A stretch of DNA of 64,000 nt from Atherinomorus stipes (taxonomy: Eukaryota > Chordata > Actinopteri > Atheriniformes > Atherinidae), in assembly GCA_023101725.1 (NCBI GenBank), contig JALJCO010007810.1, positions 62,001 to 126,000 on the forward strand, given 5' to 3'. Both the position numbers and the translations under genes were made by a program. The notes beneath the pieces were generated by a model. It saw nothing but the letters and a program-made list of their open reading frames with translations. It made no database searches and was not told where the DNA came from. This document shows positions 34,148 to 45,300 of the stretch, one piece after another. Position 1 is the first letter of the stretch. Each line of letters begins with the position of its first letter.

Positions 34148-34749
34148 CTCCACGCCGTAGACACATGGCCTCTTCGTCTCCTCTTTTCTTCATCTCCTTG
34201 CTTGTTTGCCAAATACTTCCCTGCATACAGCCCATCCAGATGGAGTAACCACCGTCCCTCATCGTAGCCTGGGAACACAGTCAGGCCTCTGTTTAAAAGA
34301 TTTATTGAAAGGAGGAGAAAGCTCAGAGAGCATCATTTGTAAAATAAAACAAGAAAATATATATGTGAAAAAGAAAACAAATGTTTTCCTGAATGCTAAA
34401 ATGATTACATATTCAGTGTCAGAGACCTTTAAAACTGTCTTTAAAAGTGATCCTTTTATTGTAAGATTAGTTTCTGCTGTAAATGATTAACTAACAAAGT
34501 AACATCTGATGTGGAAAAATCACAGAAGGTAAATATAGTTCTGTCAAAGATGGCCTTATATCTTTGGTGTTCCATAAATTAAATTAAACAACTTTAGCAA
34601 CTTCTTTTTTACATGACCTTCAAATTATAATGTAAGAATAAAGTACAGCTACAGAAAAATGAAAACACCGGACATTCATCTGCTGCTGAACAAGCTGCTA
34701 AGCAGAGCAGAAAAACAATGAAAGAGTTCAGCTAGGTGACAAAAACAAG

Positions 34750-34770
34750 AACACACACACACACACACAC
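34750..34770. repeat. (AC)n microsatellite
   Basis: About ten AC units. Confidence 0.9.
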
Positions 34771-34957
34771 TGCCACATCCTTTTCTTTAGAAACTTATCT
34801 AACCTGTGATCAGAAGATAACACTGATCAGATTACCATGGGAATGTGGAAATCAGAGAACACACCCAACCAGTGAAAATGACTGATAATCAGTCTGTTGA
34901 ATACCATCAAATAACAATAACTTTCGCTAAAAGTTCATGCGAAAGTCATAGAACTAA

Positions 34958-35045
34958 ATCAAATCAAATTTATTTGTATAGCACATTTAAAAAACAACCG
35001 AAGTTGACCAAAGTGCTTGACATAAAATCAAATCAATTAAAAAAA
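34958..35045. repeat. dispersed repeat tail
   Basis: AATCAAATTTATTTGTATAG followed by CACATTTAAAAAACAACC and AAAGTGCTTGACATAAAAT is a very common teleost repeat tail, as I remember it. Confidence 0.5.
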
Positions 35046-35723
35046 AAACTGTTTTTATATCTGAATTCCATTTAAAACAGTTGCAGGATTATAAAATTTA
35101 AGATAAGATTATAAATGTGACATCTGCAACTTTCCAAATCTCTTGCTGATTTTTCATGTTTCAGAGCATCTTAATCAACTAACCAACAACAGCTGATGTA
35201 ATTTTCCAGAGCTTTGACTTCAAGTCACGTCTAAACTCAGATTGCCAGCCTGACCCATGAGCCTCATCCACCAGTGACTTCAGCGCAGAACATAAATGGT
35301 CATCTAGTGACAGGTCATCATGAGAGGCTGGCACAGAAAAGCTCCTGCAGTGTCTGCAAAAACGCATCTGACCACTAATTTGTGATTGGATGAAACCAAA
35401 ACTGAGTTTTTTTCTACAGCTGTGAAAACATTTTCCCCACATTGAGCATGTTAGCTGAGATAAAGTGATTCTCAGTCAGTTGGGAATAGACCTGGTGATT
35501 TTAATAAGAAATTGCTCTTCACTTTTAAACATATTTCAAACAGCAGTACTTTCAGCCAAAGCTGAGGATGCCCATACTCAAAAACAATAATTCAAGCCCT
35601 TCTTAAAGGGGACACATTGAGATTGAATCTATTTTTCGCAAATTTAGCAGATGAATAAAACTATATTTATTTTTCTTAGACATAAACTAAAATGATCTCA
35701 TACTCAGATTTGTTAACTCAAAT

Positions 35724-36070
35724 TTAAAGGGACGCCATGTAACCTTTGACCCAAACACTGGCCTAATGTAATAGATGATTTCTGGGGTCAATATACAGCA
35801 CTTGACATGTCGGTGCTCCATGGGGGCTGCTCTTCTCAAAAACCAGACAATGTACCTTTGCAGGAGAGGATCCATCTCTCATTGGATCATGTGACCTGGA
35901 GCGCTTTGCTTTATGGCTCGATGACTTCGCTATCTGCTGATCAAAGTGGTCTGAAAACATGATTCCAAGACAAGGATAGAGACTGTTTAATTTCGTGAAA
36001 GTTGTGTGGCCTGTGGGAAGTTACAGGTTTAGCGCCCCTACTGGCCAAAAGTTGCACAGTGTCCCTTTAA
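35724..36070. mobile_element. TTAA-type element (family B)
   Basis: Left end TTAAAGGGACGCCATGTAAC and right end GCACAGTGTCCCTTTAA are inverse at TTAA sites. The length is 347 bp with no coding content. The ends resemble those of 54891-55531. Confidence 0.7.
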
Positions 36071-36590
36071 TGAGTTTGATGGGCTTATTTACATATTTCC
36101 CATCAAGCATTGCGTTACCCTCTGTTGTTTTCTGAACCGAGTTAAATCTCTATGTAATCCCATTGCCCTCTCCTAGTGTAGTTGACATTTCATAGACAAG
36201 TATTGCTGATGCAACACTTGCTCCATGTAATAACAAGTTTGTATCTCTACATCTTCAAGTCAGCTAGACTGTGTTTAGCAGCTTATCTTTATCATTTAGA
36301 AAGGTCACTGTATTTATGATCTGATTTGATTGGATCATCCCAACCTTTATTCACAGCTAATTTGAATTAATTTAGTCAGCGGGAACATAAAATGCTTATA
36401 ATAACGCAGTGCAAACCATTTAACTCCACTGAACTACATTATTTTACATTTATTGAATGTGATCATTTCCATTTAAAGCAATCCAGTAAAGGTTTGTTGG
36501 ACTAACTCAACTATATTATGTTGCATTGATGTATTTAGTTTGACTTCACCCGACATATATTTATTGGATGGAAAAACTGCCCTACATTTA

Positions 36591-36798
36591 ATGGGCTCTA
36601 CAACTCCACTACTTCCTGAACTTAAGGTAGCTCCTCTGTTTCGTGTCTTTCATTACTGGGCAAACTGATTTATCCAGGTGTGCCTGACCTCAGCAACTGG
36701 TGAGACACACCTGGTTTCATCGGTTCATCCAGTAATGAAAGATAGGAAACAAAGCAACCTTAAGTTCAGGAAGTAGAGGAGTTGTGCATAGAGCCCAT
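36591..36798. repeat. palindromic MITE, copy 2
   Basis: Starts ATGGGCTCTACAACTCC, ends GGAGTTGTGCATAGAGCCCA, and shares its arms with 32178-32392. Flanking text on both sides looks like one older AT-rich repeat that it interrupted. Confidence 0.75.
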
Positions 36799-37205
36799 TG
36801 AGTTTACCCAACAAATCATTGTTTTTAGGGTGGGGTTAGGGTCAGCCAGACCCCAGGAACCAGCCAGCCTAACCACTGACTCTAATCCTAACCCTAACCG
36901 GCCACCCTATCCCTGGCTCTAACACTATGTTTGTGTTTTTTAAGCGTTACAGCCTCTACAGGTGGGCATATCTTCATATCATGACATGTACCTGTTCCTT
37001 AGACCTAACTCTAAAGCTAACAATCCTCTTAAAGCTGCTGATCTCACTACGAACCACAATTTAACTATGATACCACACTGACCTAACTACACCATAACAA
37101 AGCCCAATAACTAAAGCCATATATTAGACACTCTACTCAAGATCAGATACAGTATACAACAAGGAGATTTTCGTCTCCCTTTGCATAGCCTACTTGACAT
37201 TTCAA

Positions 37206-37570
37206 AGTTACCAGGTTCCAGGTCCTTCTGGATCTGATCACACCCTGCAACACATACTTTTAGACATTTAGATGGTCAAAGGAAATGAGTCCCCTTTCCA
37301 ACATAATTAAACACGTCATGCAATAGGCTACTAGTGACACCTCACAGCAAAACCATATCACAGGCATTCCCAAACCCTGCCTCTCCCCCACCACCACCAC
37401 CACTACCACTAATACCCACAAATCAGACACTACACAAGGTACATACACAACAATGACATTTAACTCTCCCCCTACAGATGTTACATGACAAAGTGACCAG
37501 GCCTCCTGGATCTGATCACACCCTGCAACACACAAATAAAAACCTTTACTGCAGGTGGTCAAAGGGAATG
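37206..37570. repeat. diverged direct duplicate
   Basis: TGGATCTGATCACACCCTGC with CAACACA occurs at about 37228 and again at about 37508. Each is followed within ~50 bases by GGTCAAAGG.AATGAG. This suggests an old tandem duplication of ~280 bp. Confidence 0.6.
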
Positions 37571-37688
37571 AGCCCTTTAGACTGCACACAACACTGCAGT
37601 AGATAACACACCTCACGATGAAACCATGTTACATTCCTCTTTATAATAATTCCCCACTGATGTGTGCATACACATATAAGGGGCATGA

Positions 37689-37699
37689 CCCCCCCCCCC

Positions 37700-37764
<65 letters not shown>
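37689..37764. repeat. poly(C) followed by (AC)n
   Basis: Twenty-eight C bases run directly into about 24 AC units. A compound microsatellite, likely length-variable and hard to assemble. Confidence 0.9.
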
Positions 37765-37765
<1 letters not shown>

Positions 37766-38039
37766 ACCACCCACCACCATTCTCATGACATTCTATGGAC
37801 ATGAGATGCACCCATTGTGCAAGCTCGCCCACCACATGCACGCACATTTGGCAGCCACGGGCCTGATGTCTGAGGTCCAGACCTGACCTGGAGTGACTGC
37901 ACACCCCTCTGTTGGATTGATACTGAAGCGATGGAGATGGATAGAAACATTCACACACCTAACTCACTTCCCTGACCTACCCCTATTACTAAGAGCAGAT
38001 TGATAGAGAGACTGATAGAATGATAGAGAGATTGACTGA

Positions 38040-39370
38040 GAGAAAGCACATTAAATTAATAAACCAGTGAAGGAGATGCCCGTTTGTTTGTTGCTGCCAG
38101 CAGCTTGTGTCCCAGGATCTGTTGTAACACAGCTGGAAGAACAATCAAGGAAAACATCTTAAATAAGACTGAAGAAGGAATTAGGGTTTTTCATGTCTAT
38201 TCTTACATTAAACAATATAAATTGAATAATTTAATCCCTTGCCTTACATTAGTTTATGTTTTATGGACATCACCACAATCAAAGGGATTTATGAGTTAAT
38301 AAGTTTTGTTCTGGTGTCAAACTTAAATTTGATATCAATATCTCCTGTCATCAATTAGACTGAAATTAGTGATTAATTTGGTGTTATTTCCATTTTTATG
38401 CAGCATCAGTTAATTTCTCTTTTTCCTGTAGTAAATTTTCAAAGCTCCATCAACAAAATATAAGACAACTTTTTTTTTCTTACAGAGAACATTAACTTTG
38501 ACTGTTTGGGACACAAAGGCTCATATTTTATGTGACACAAGTAAACATATTTAATAAGAGTCAGAAAGCAGCAAATCTCATCTGATAAAGAGGGTGTGTT
38601 TGCGTGAACCTGATTGGGCGACAGGTCAAGCGTGCAAAGCCGTCTCTAGTCTGGATGCTGTTATCAGATCTAACTGATGGGTGTGTCTGCGATTATCTTT
38701 CCAGCTCAGCTGCATGAGATACAAAGTTAACCTGAAATTCTCCCACAACCTGCAGTTTGATTCGCTGAACAGCTGCTCTGATTTATGTCCACTGACAAAT
38801 GATTTACTCATCTCTGAAAGAGTTTTAGCCCCAACTGAGAGACTAAGGTTTAAACTACTGTCCAAAGATTTCACTTCTGTACAATTCTGTTCATTTAGCG
38901 CACAAAACAAGCAGCTCCCTCCAAGAGGAGAAACTTTTACCTGGAACCAGACTAAATGAGAAGCAGACAGGAAAACAACCACAAACAATGCACTCTGAAT
39001 GCAGATAGAGACAACAGCAGCACCTGGAAGAAACGCAAATGGATGTAGTTTTTCTGCATCCTGAGACAGAACTTTCCTCATTTTCATGACGTTGCTAGGC
39101 GACAGAAGATGCAACAGGCTTGTTTTAATATGTGAGTTAAAGATTATGTTCTTCTGCGCTACCTGCAGGTAAACATTACAGGTTGTCAGTGGAAATTGGA
39201 CACCTGGACCACTTTAAAAAAATCTATAATCTATGTAAAGTGTGTTAATGTCAATCCAAGATGTGATTTTAGAAGGAAGCAACACGTTATCTGGAAAATA
39301 CAAACACAGCCAGTTATGATCAGCTCCGAGTAGTACGAGATTCGTTTAGTCTCTACGGAGATTTAACACA
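38040..39370. other. gene-free spacer
   Basis: No exon found. Several open frames lie on both strands near 38630-39110, but none has family resemblance or splice support. Confidence 0.35.
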
Positions 39371-39377
39371 ACCTCTT

Positions 39378-39409
39378 GGAAGGAAGGAAGGAAGGAAGGA
39401 AGGAAGGAA
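39378..39409. repeat. (GGAA)n microsatellite
   Basis: About eight tandem GGAA units. Confidence 0.9.
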
Positions 39410-39447
39410 AGATGATTGATATGTTCAAGTTCACTGTTAATTTTGAG

Positions 39448-39700
39448 TTTGGTTGAGTTAATTTATTTATTTTAAAAGGGACAGTGCATATTAATGAACA
39501 AGACATGTAAATATGCAGGATTATAGCAAAGCTAATTTCCATCCTTACAATATAATAGAAATGATAAGAACGATAATAACATTAAAACATTAAAAATAAC
39601 AATGGATGGTGATCTTGAAAGCAAGGAAATACATTAAATCTGATGAAACTTTTGGAAAACAGTACCTGCAATCCTTGAACCAGCGTATCTGATGGGAAAA
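39448..39700. repeat. dispersed fish repeat fragment
   Basis: AAAAGGGACAGTGCATATTA and ATGAACAAGACATGTAAAT are phrases I associate with a frequent fish element. Ends are not defined. Confidence 0.4.
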
Positions 39701-40487
39701 TTAATAGGAAAATATATTAAAAAATGGATAAATAAAGATAAGAAACGTTTTCAAATAACTGAAAACCAAATATGAGAGACGGAACTACAAGAAATAAACT
39801 AAACACACTTTTCAGAGGAGCTACTACAGAATGTAAAAGAGGGAAAGGAAGGGGAAAAGAAAAAAAAATACATTCACAACAGTGCTTAGAATATGAAATT
39901 ATTTGAAAGAAAATATATTTTCTTTTAAATACCCATCTTTACCACTAGATGTCAGTAATTCTTACTGTACCTTTAAAACACTTCAGAAAACCAGTAAAAT
40001 CACCAAAGCAAAGTTTTTCATTCAGAGTAATCACAAAATGACATATCAGAGATAGTACATGTGACCGAGATCTGATAAAGTGAAGCAGAGCAAAATTAGT
40101 GTGGTTGAGGTGAGGTTTAAAAATTCTCACATTTGGGCCAGTTAGTTTGCAACATCCCCCAGGAGGGGGAGTGCAGATTTTAAAAGGTTCAGTTTTTACT
40201 TCCATAGTGGCTCCATAGTAACACTTGATCCTTGTAGTGATCACAGCAGGAGTTTATCTCAAAGGAGGATTGGATTTCTTATGTAAACACATTGACTTGC
40301 TTTATTGTTCGTGTTGTGCCTTTCAAGGTGGCTGAAAAGCATAATTATGGGTTTTCTGCGTGGAGAGGTGCATTTCCTTTACGCACTTCCGTCCAAAGTA
40401 TCCATCTCCCAATCAATCAGATGCTCCGCCGTGAATGCTGTTATCAGTGTTTGATTTTAGCTCATGTTAGTAACACCTGATCTGTGT

Positions 40488-40494
40488 TATAAAA
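40488..40494 (+). promoter_or_regulatory. gast: TATA box of gastrin
   Basis: TATAAAA lies about 30 bases before the expected start of a noncoding first exon (roughly 40520-40566). That exon would end at CTGCAG|GTACAG or, five bases later, at ACA|GTAAGG. Confidence 0.7.
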
Positions 40495-40644
40495 GAGACA
40501 TCTTTCACAGATTTTTTCCAGAGGCATCTTTCTTTGTTGTGAGCATATTTCATCCAGTCCCTGCAGGTACAGTAAGGTTTTTTTCATTTTTCTACAGCTA
40601 ATGCTCCATCTTCTCACAGAAATTCTCTCTTCTTGTACACAGAC

Positions 40645-41074
40645 ATGTCAGGAAGTGTCATTGTGCTGTTAGCACTGTTGGGGGTGCTGCTTGTATCTAG
40701 CGCAGCCTCCTCAGCTGAGACCTCTGCAGCTCGACGGTCCGCAGAGACAAATGTCTTCAAGCAGCTTCTGGCCAATAGGGAGAAAGATAGAGATTCATCA
40801 GAGAGACTGAAACCGGCTCTGCGGGCGGAGAGACGGGCACACCTGTCTGAGGATGAGCGGGAGATGATGACCAAACAGATTATGCAAGCAATTTCAGGTA
40901 TGCTGCACGGCTAGTGAAAGTGAATGGCGAGGAATTCAAATCAGATATGTGTACTGAAATGTCGTGTGTGGTTCATGTAGGAATCGTTTGTTCACAGAGG
41001 TGATGAACTCTGAGTGCATGTTGGGTCGGGACTACCAAGGCTGGGTGGATTTCGGACGCCGGGACACAGAATGA
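40645..41074 (+). CDS. gast: preprogastrin (two coding exons, 109 aa)
   Basis: Gastrin/cholecystokinin-family hormone precursor. Coding exons are 40645-40897 and 40998-41074, joined in phase. A noncoding exon 1 lies upstream; the acceptor at 40642 leaves two bases before the ATG, as in vertebrate gastrin genes. Residues 1-24 form a signal peptide (SVIVLLALLGVLLVSSAASS). RR sites occur near residues 29-30 and 63-64. The C-terminal block reads LGRDYQGWVDFGRRDTE: single-Arg cleavage, an octapeptide DYQGWVDF, Gly for amidation, Arg-Arg, and a short flank. Tyr is seven residues from the terminal Phe, the CCK-type sulfation position. Val replaces the usual Met of WMDF. Gastrin is chosen over CCK because of the keratin-hap1 neighbourhood and the short acidic flank. 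Expected to be secreted from endocrine cells. Confidence 0.88.
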
Positions 41075-41134
41075 GGCCGCTTTTGTGTTCAGACTGTACA
41101 GAAACTCAAAGTTTTACTCCTCCTGAAAGTTTCA

Positions 41135-41140
41135 AATAAA
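41135..41140 (+). terminator. gast: polyadenylation signal of gastrin
   Basis: AATAAA lies 61 bases after the stop codon. Confidence 0.8.
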
Positions 41141-41248
41141 CAATTTTGCAGAATTATCACAGCAGTCTTGATTCCATTTGTGCTGATGTGTGGATTGAGA
41201 GACATTAAAAGCAATATAGGACAGAAATGCAGGACAGAAATGCAATGT

Positions 41249-41254
41249 TTTATT
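41249..41254 (-). terminator. hap1: possible polyadenylation signal of hap1
   Basis: TTTATT on the plus strand (AATAAA on the coding strand) lies about 1.08 kb past the hap1 stop. No closer exact signal stood out. It would make the two 3' ends converge within ~110 bp. Confidence 0.4.
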
Positions 41255-42328
41255 CACAGGTGGTACAATTTATACACACATTGACATTTGTCTAACAGAC
41301 TACAGCGAAGAGTGCAGAAAAAACAGTGGTTTGGCTGATTTAAGTAAGAACACAAATTATCATAACCTGTGTTTATGATTTCTTCCCTTTAAATCCACAG
41401 TATCCTATGCCTGTTTTTGCTACAGTTGATTGTTCAGACAGAAACATGCTGCTTAAATAATCGTGACTACGCCTCTACTTTATACGACCAACACAACCAA
41501 GAGATCACTTTGAATGCCCATCGTGGTTTGGATCAGTCCCAGCAGTTTTAATATTCCTGAAAACATGAAATACAGCAGATTTGTACAAGCAGCGAGGACA
41601 CTTTCATTCTTCTAAAAATCCCTTTCGCTGTTTTTGATACTGCACAGAAAACCTGATTTGGTTTGAGTGAGGTTTGGTTGGAAGGAAAGATGGTGACAGA
41701 GCAGATGATGAAGAGGAGGGCAAACAGCTAAAGGGCTTAATTTACTTCAGCGTTTCTATCATCAGATGTGTTCTTCATCAGCATTTTTGCTAATCTTCTA
41801 CATAACATGCTTTTTCTAAACATAGCAGCGTCTAAGCAAGAAGACCAGAGTATTTTAGGACATCTGGATGTTTTTCAGAGTGAGAGGATGAGTTTGATTC
41901 GTGGTTTCAACTAACAATAATTCACTGCATGTAGTCTTTTTTTAAATACAGTATTTAACAACAGTATTATTTACACACAACCGATGTTTCACTTTGGAAA
42001 CTAAAACAGAGAAAACATAAGCTATGAGGTTTTTAAAACCAGCGATGGGAAAAACGTGTAAAATGACAAAACGCAGTATAAAAAGATATTTTTATGATGT
42101 TTTCTGAGTAAGTCGTGTTCAGGTGGCCGTCCTGAGATGAAGATGTCTACAAGCAACACTAATGTGCACGAGTTCATAGAAAAAAAAACAACTTTTGTAC
42201 ACTAACAACAGCTCAAGTATGGCTCTAACACATTCTGTGGCTTTAGTTTTCAAGACACGGTGCTGTGGTGGGTCCTGGACTGCAGAGTAGGAATCACAAA
42301 GTCACTACGGTGAGAGGAGGAGGGGGAG

Positions 42329-45300
42329 TCAGGACTTTGGAGGACGCAGGACTGCTTCTCCCTTGTCTCCATGGTAACCCATCATCCCCCAGGCTGCAAC
42401 TCGCTGCAGCCCAAGCCTCTGAAGCTTTTCCACTAAGTTCAGGCTAAAAATGCTCCGTCCTCCATCTTTGTCCGAGCATCCACCTTCGTCTTTTACCGTG
42501 GAAAGTGAGGGTCGTGCACTATGGCCGTAGTACAGGTTGATGTATGGATTAGGAGAGGCTGAGATGCTGCGCTCTTGAAGGAGCTGCACGAGTCCCAGTG
42601 GTGACGTGGTGACATTTGTAGTGGTGGTGGTGGTAGTGGTGGGGGCTCCCCCGCCATGGTGCAGCAGGTGGGAGGGAGATGAAGTGCTCACGTGCTCACT
42701 GTTCCGATAAGATGACAGGCCGAAAGAGAGAAGGCTGCCAAAAATAAGAAAAAAACCACAATTAAAACTGAATACTAAGACAGAGCTTTTTTTCATACAC
42801 ATCAATACAAAAACTAAAAGAAACAACTGTTAACAGTTTGGTTAGTTCAGCCAACTTTTAAAAAGCAGGAGCAGGTTAGACTGTCAGCGGTGATGAAACA
42901 GGATCTGGGGCCTCATTTATAAAACTGTGCATAGGATCCTTACGAAAAGCCAAAGTTTGCATTCGACAAAAAATATTCAGATCTATAAAACCTTGCATAT
43001 GCACAAGTTCAAGCAATTTCCCCTTTATGAATCACACTCTCCCTGAAAGTTTGAATTTGGTTAAAGATAAATTTGGCTCCGCCCCCTACACACCCACATT
43101 CTACCATAAATGGTCAATGCAAAGTACCTTATGGGTATTTCTGCATATAAATAAACCAGCTGATCTGTGGCATTTAAAGCTTAATCGTGGTGACCAAGAA
43201 GACAATAAAATGTAACAATATTGAGACTGAAGAGCTTGTTGGTGAGATGGAAGCTCACATCTGCATGTTATTGTGGCTGTGAATTGTGCATTACGCATAA
43301 GTGTCACCACGTTATTTAAATGTTTGCATTAATCAGTCTGATTTTCTCGCACTTTGTTATAATCTATGTGTTATTGTGGTAAATACTATATATCACCCTG
43401 GTGATCATCGGCGGGAGGAATGTGGTTGTGAGAAAACTTTGATTAAATGCTGATATACGATCTAAGTTTGCCTACAGGCCTTTTTATCCATTTGAAAGGT
43501 TCTTATAGTTCTCGCTCACCTGCGCAGCATACAGTAAATAACACCGCCACTTTGAATCCTTATTAAAAAGTCAATCTATGATTAAAATTTGATATGAAGG
43601 GACATTAAATGCTTGAGTGTGGCAGGATGCAAGGAGACCCCAGGACGGGTCTGAACCCCAGCCTCACACTTAAGTAATGTGCGGTAACCAATCAGCCAAA
43701 GGACGACCTCTGCAGCCGTGTAGCCATGGCACATTATCAACCTGAGGACCAGTGACAGGACCCCACACTGCCACAAGAGGAATCATGATGCAGTGTGCTT
43801 TCAATCCCCCACCTTACCATCCGTGTCACCCGTTTCCCCAGTTCCCAAAACTGGGGAAACTTTTATAAATTACAAATTTTGCGTGGAAACAGTTTCAGGC
43901 CCCATTTGTGCATATGCAACACTTATAAATGAGACCCCTGAAGTTTTGCTGAGATGGGAATCTACGTAAAAAAAGGTCATTAAACATGATGAGACAAACC
44001 AAGAAGAAAAAACTGAGAGCAGATGTGATGTCGGATCATCACAGAGTAAAGTGTTAGTAGGAAACGAGCAGCTATGCTGTGTAAAACAGGCGCAATGCAG
44101 GATTTCCCTCTTATGATTAGGTTTACAGCTCTATGAATAAATTAAATGTGGTCTGCTTCATCTATATTACGGTTAATGTGATTAAACCAATAACACACAA
44201 ACAGCTGCACTTTTTATGTCTATGACCTATACACTCACAGTTCAGGAGAAAGAGGTTAACATTTGGGATCTCTGAAAGCTACTTTTAGGCAAATAAGACT
44301 GGGTGTAAGCTTTAAAGATGGCTGTTTCTGTTTCTACAGCAGACACAGCCTCACAAAATCAAGTTACTTAAAAAAAGCATAATTTTCATCAGGTTGGTGT
44401 GAGAACTGTCTTCACAGGATGCTAGAGGAAGAGGTGGAAAAGAGGACAAAACGGTTCATAAAGTCAAAGGACGAGAGGAGTAAATGTTTACACGTAGAAG
44501 AGATTCAGGACTGCTGCTGCTCCCTTAGAAGTGGACATCCAGAAAAGATCACAGCAAGAGAGCATCCACTCCTGAATGAGGTAAAAACCAAAAAGACCCC
44601 ATGTGTTATGGCTAAAAACCTCAACAATCAAACAAAAACCTTCGTCTCTGTTGTAAAGCACGGTGGAGGAAGCATCAGGGTTTGGGGTTGCTTTGGTAAC
44701 TTAGAGCCTGAACATCAAGAAATCAATGTGGGAGCCTTTGATTTGAGATTTCTTTATCCCATGTTGTCTTTAGATATTTAATAGAAGAATGTTGGCCGAA
44801 CCTGAACAGCAGAACACAGTTTATAAAGACATGAAAAGTATCAGAGTTTGTGTTTTATCAAGATGCTCAAATATCCCTCAGCTGTGATGACGGAGACGAT
44901 CAGGCCAATTTCTGAGTGAGTTTTTGAGTTCAGTTTATCTCTAAAAGCTCACAAACTAGAACCGTGATTACTGAGGAAATGTGTTATTTTGTCAAACGAA
45001 CACGTGCCTCTGTTTTTAATATGGAAGACGTTTATCAAGCATTCAGACGGCATGCATTACAGCACACTCTTACTTTTCCCTTACGGCTCCTTCTAGAGTT
45101 GGAGAAAGAGCCTCGACAGACGTATGCTGTCAATAAAGAAGTAAAAAACAAAGGTCAAGAGAGAAGAAGCAGAGGGAGAGAAGGAAGGAAGTCTGGAATA
45201 TCCCCACTGCAGAAAAGCACTCATCAAATCCCCAAAATCCTTTTCAGGCTTAACTCCAGTTTGAATTTCAAACAAAGATGGAAATTCAGAGAAGAAACCG

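Noticed and set aside
32900..40440. Search for eif1 between the keratins and gastrin, as in human
   Set aside because: No exon resembling eIF1 was found on either strand.
40633..40644. Upstream in-frame TTG start for gastrin
   Set aside because: These bases are the end of intron 1 (TACACAG acceptor); the ATG at 40645 starts a proper signal peptide.
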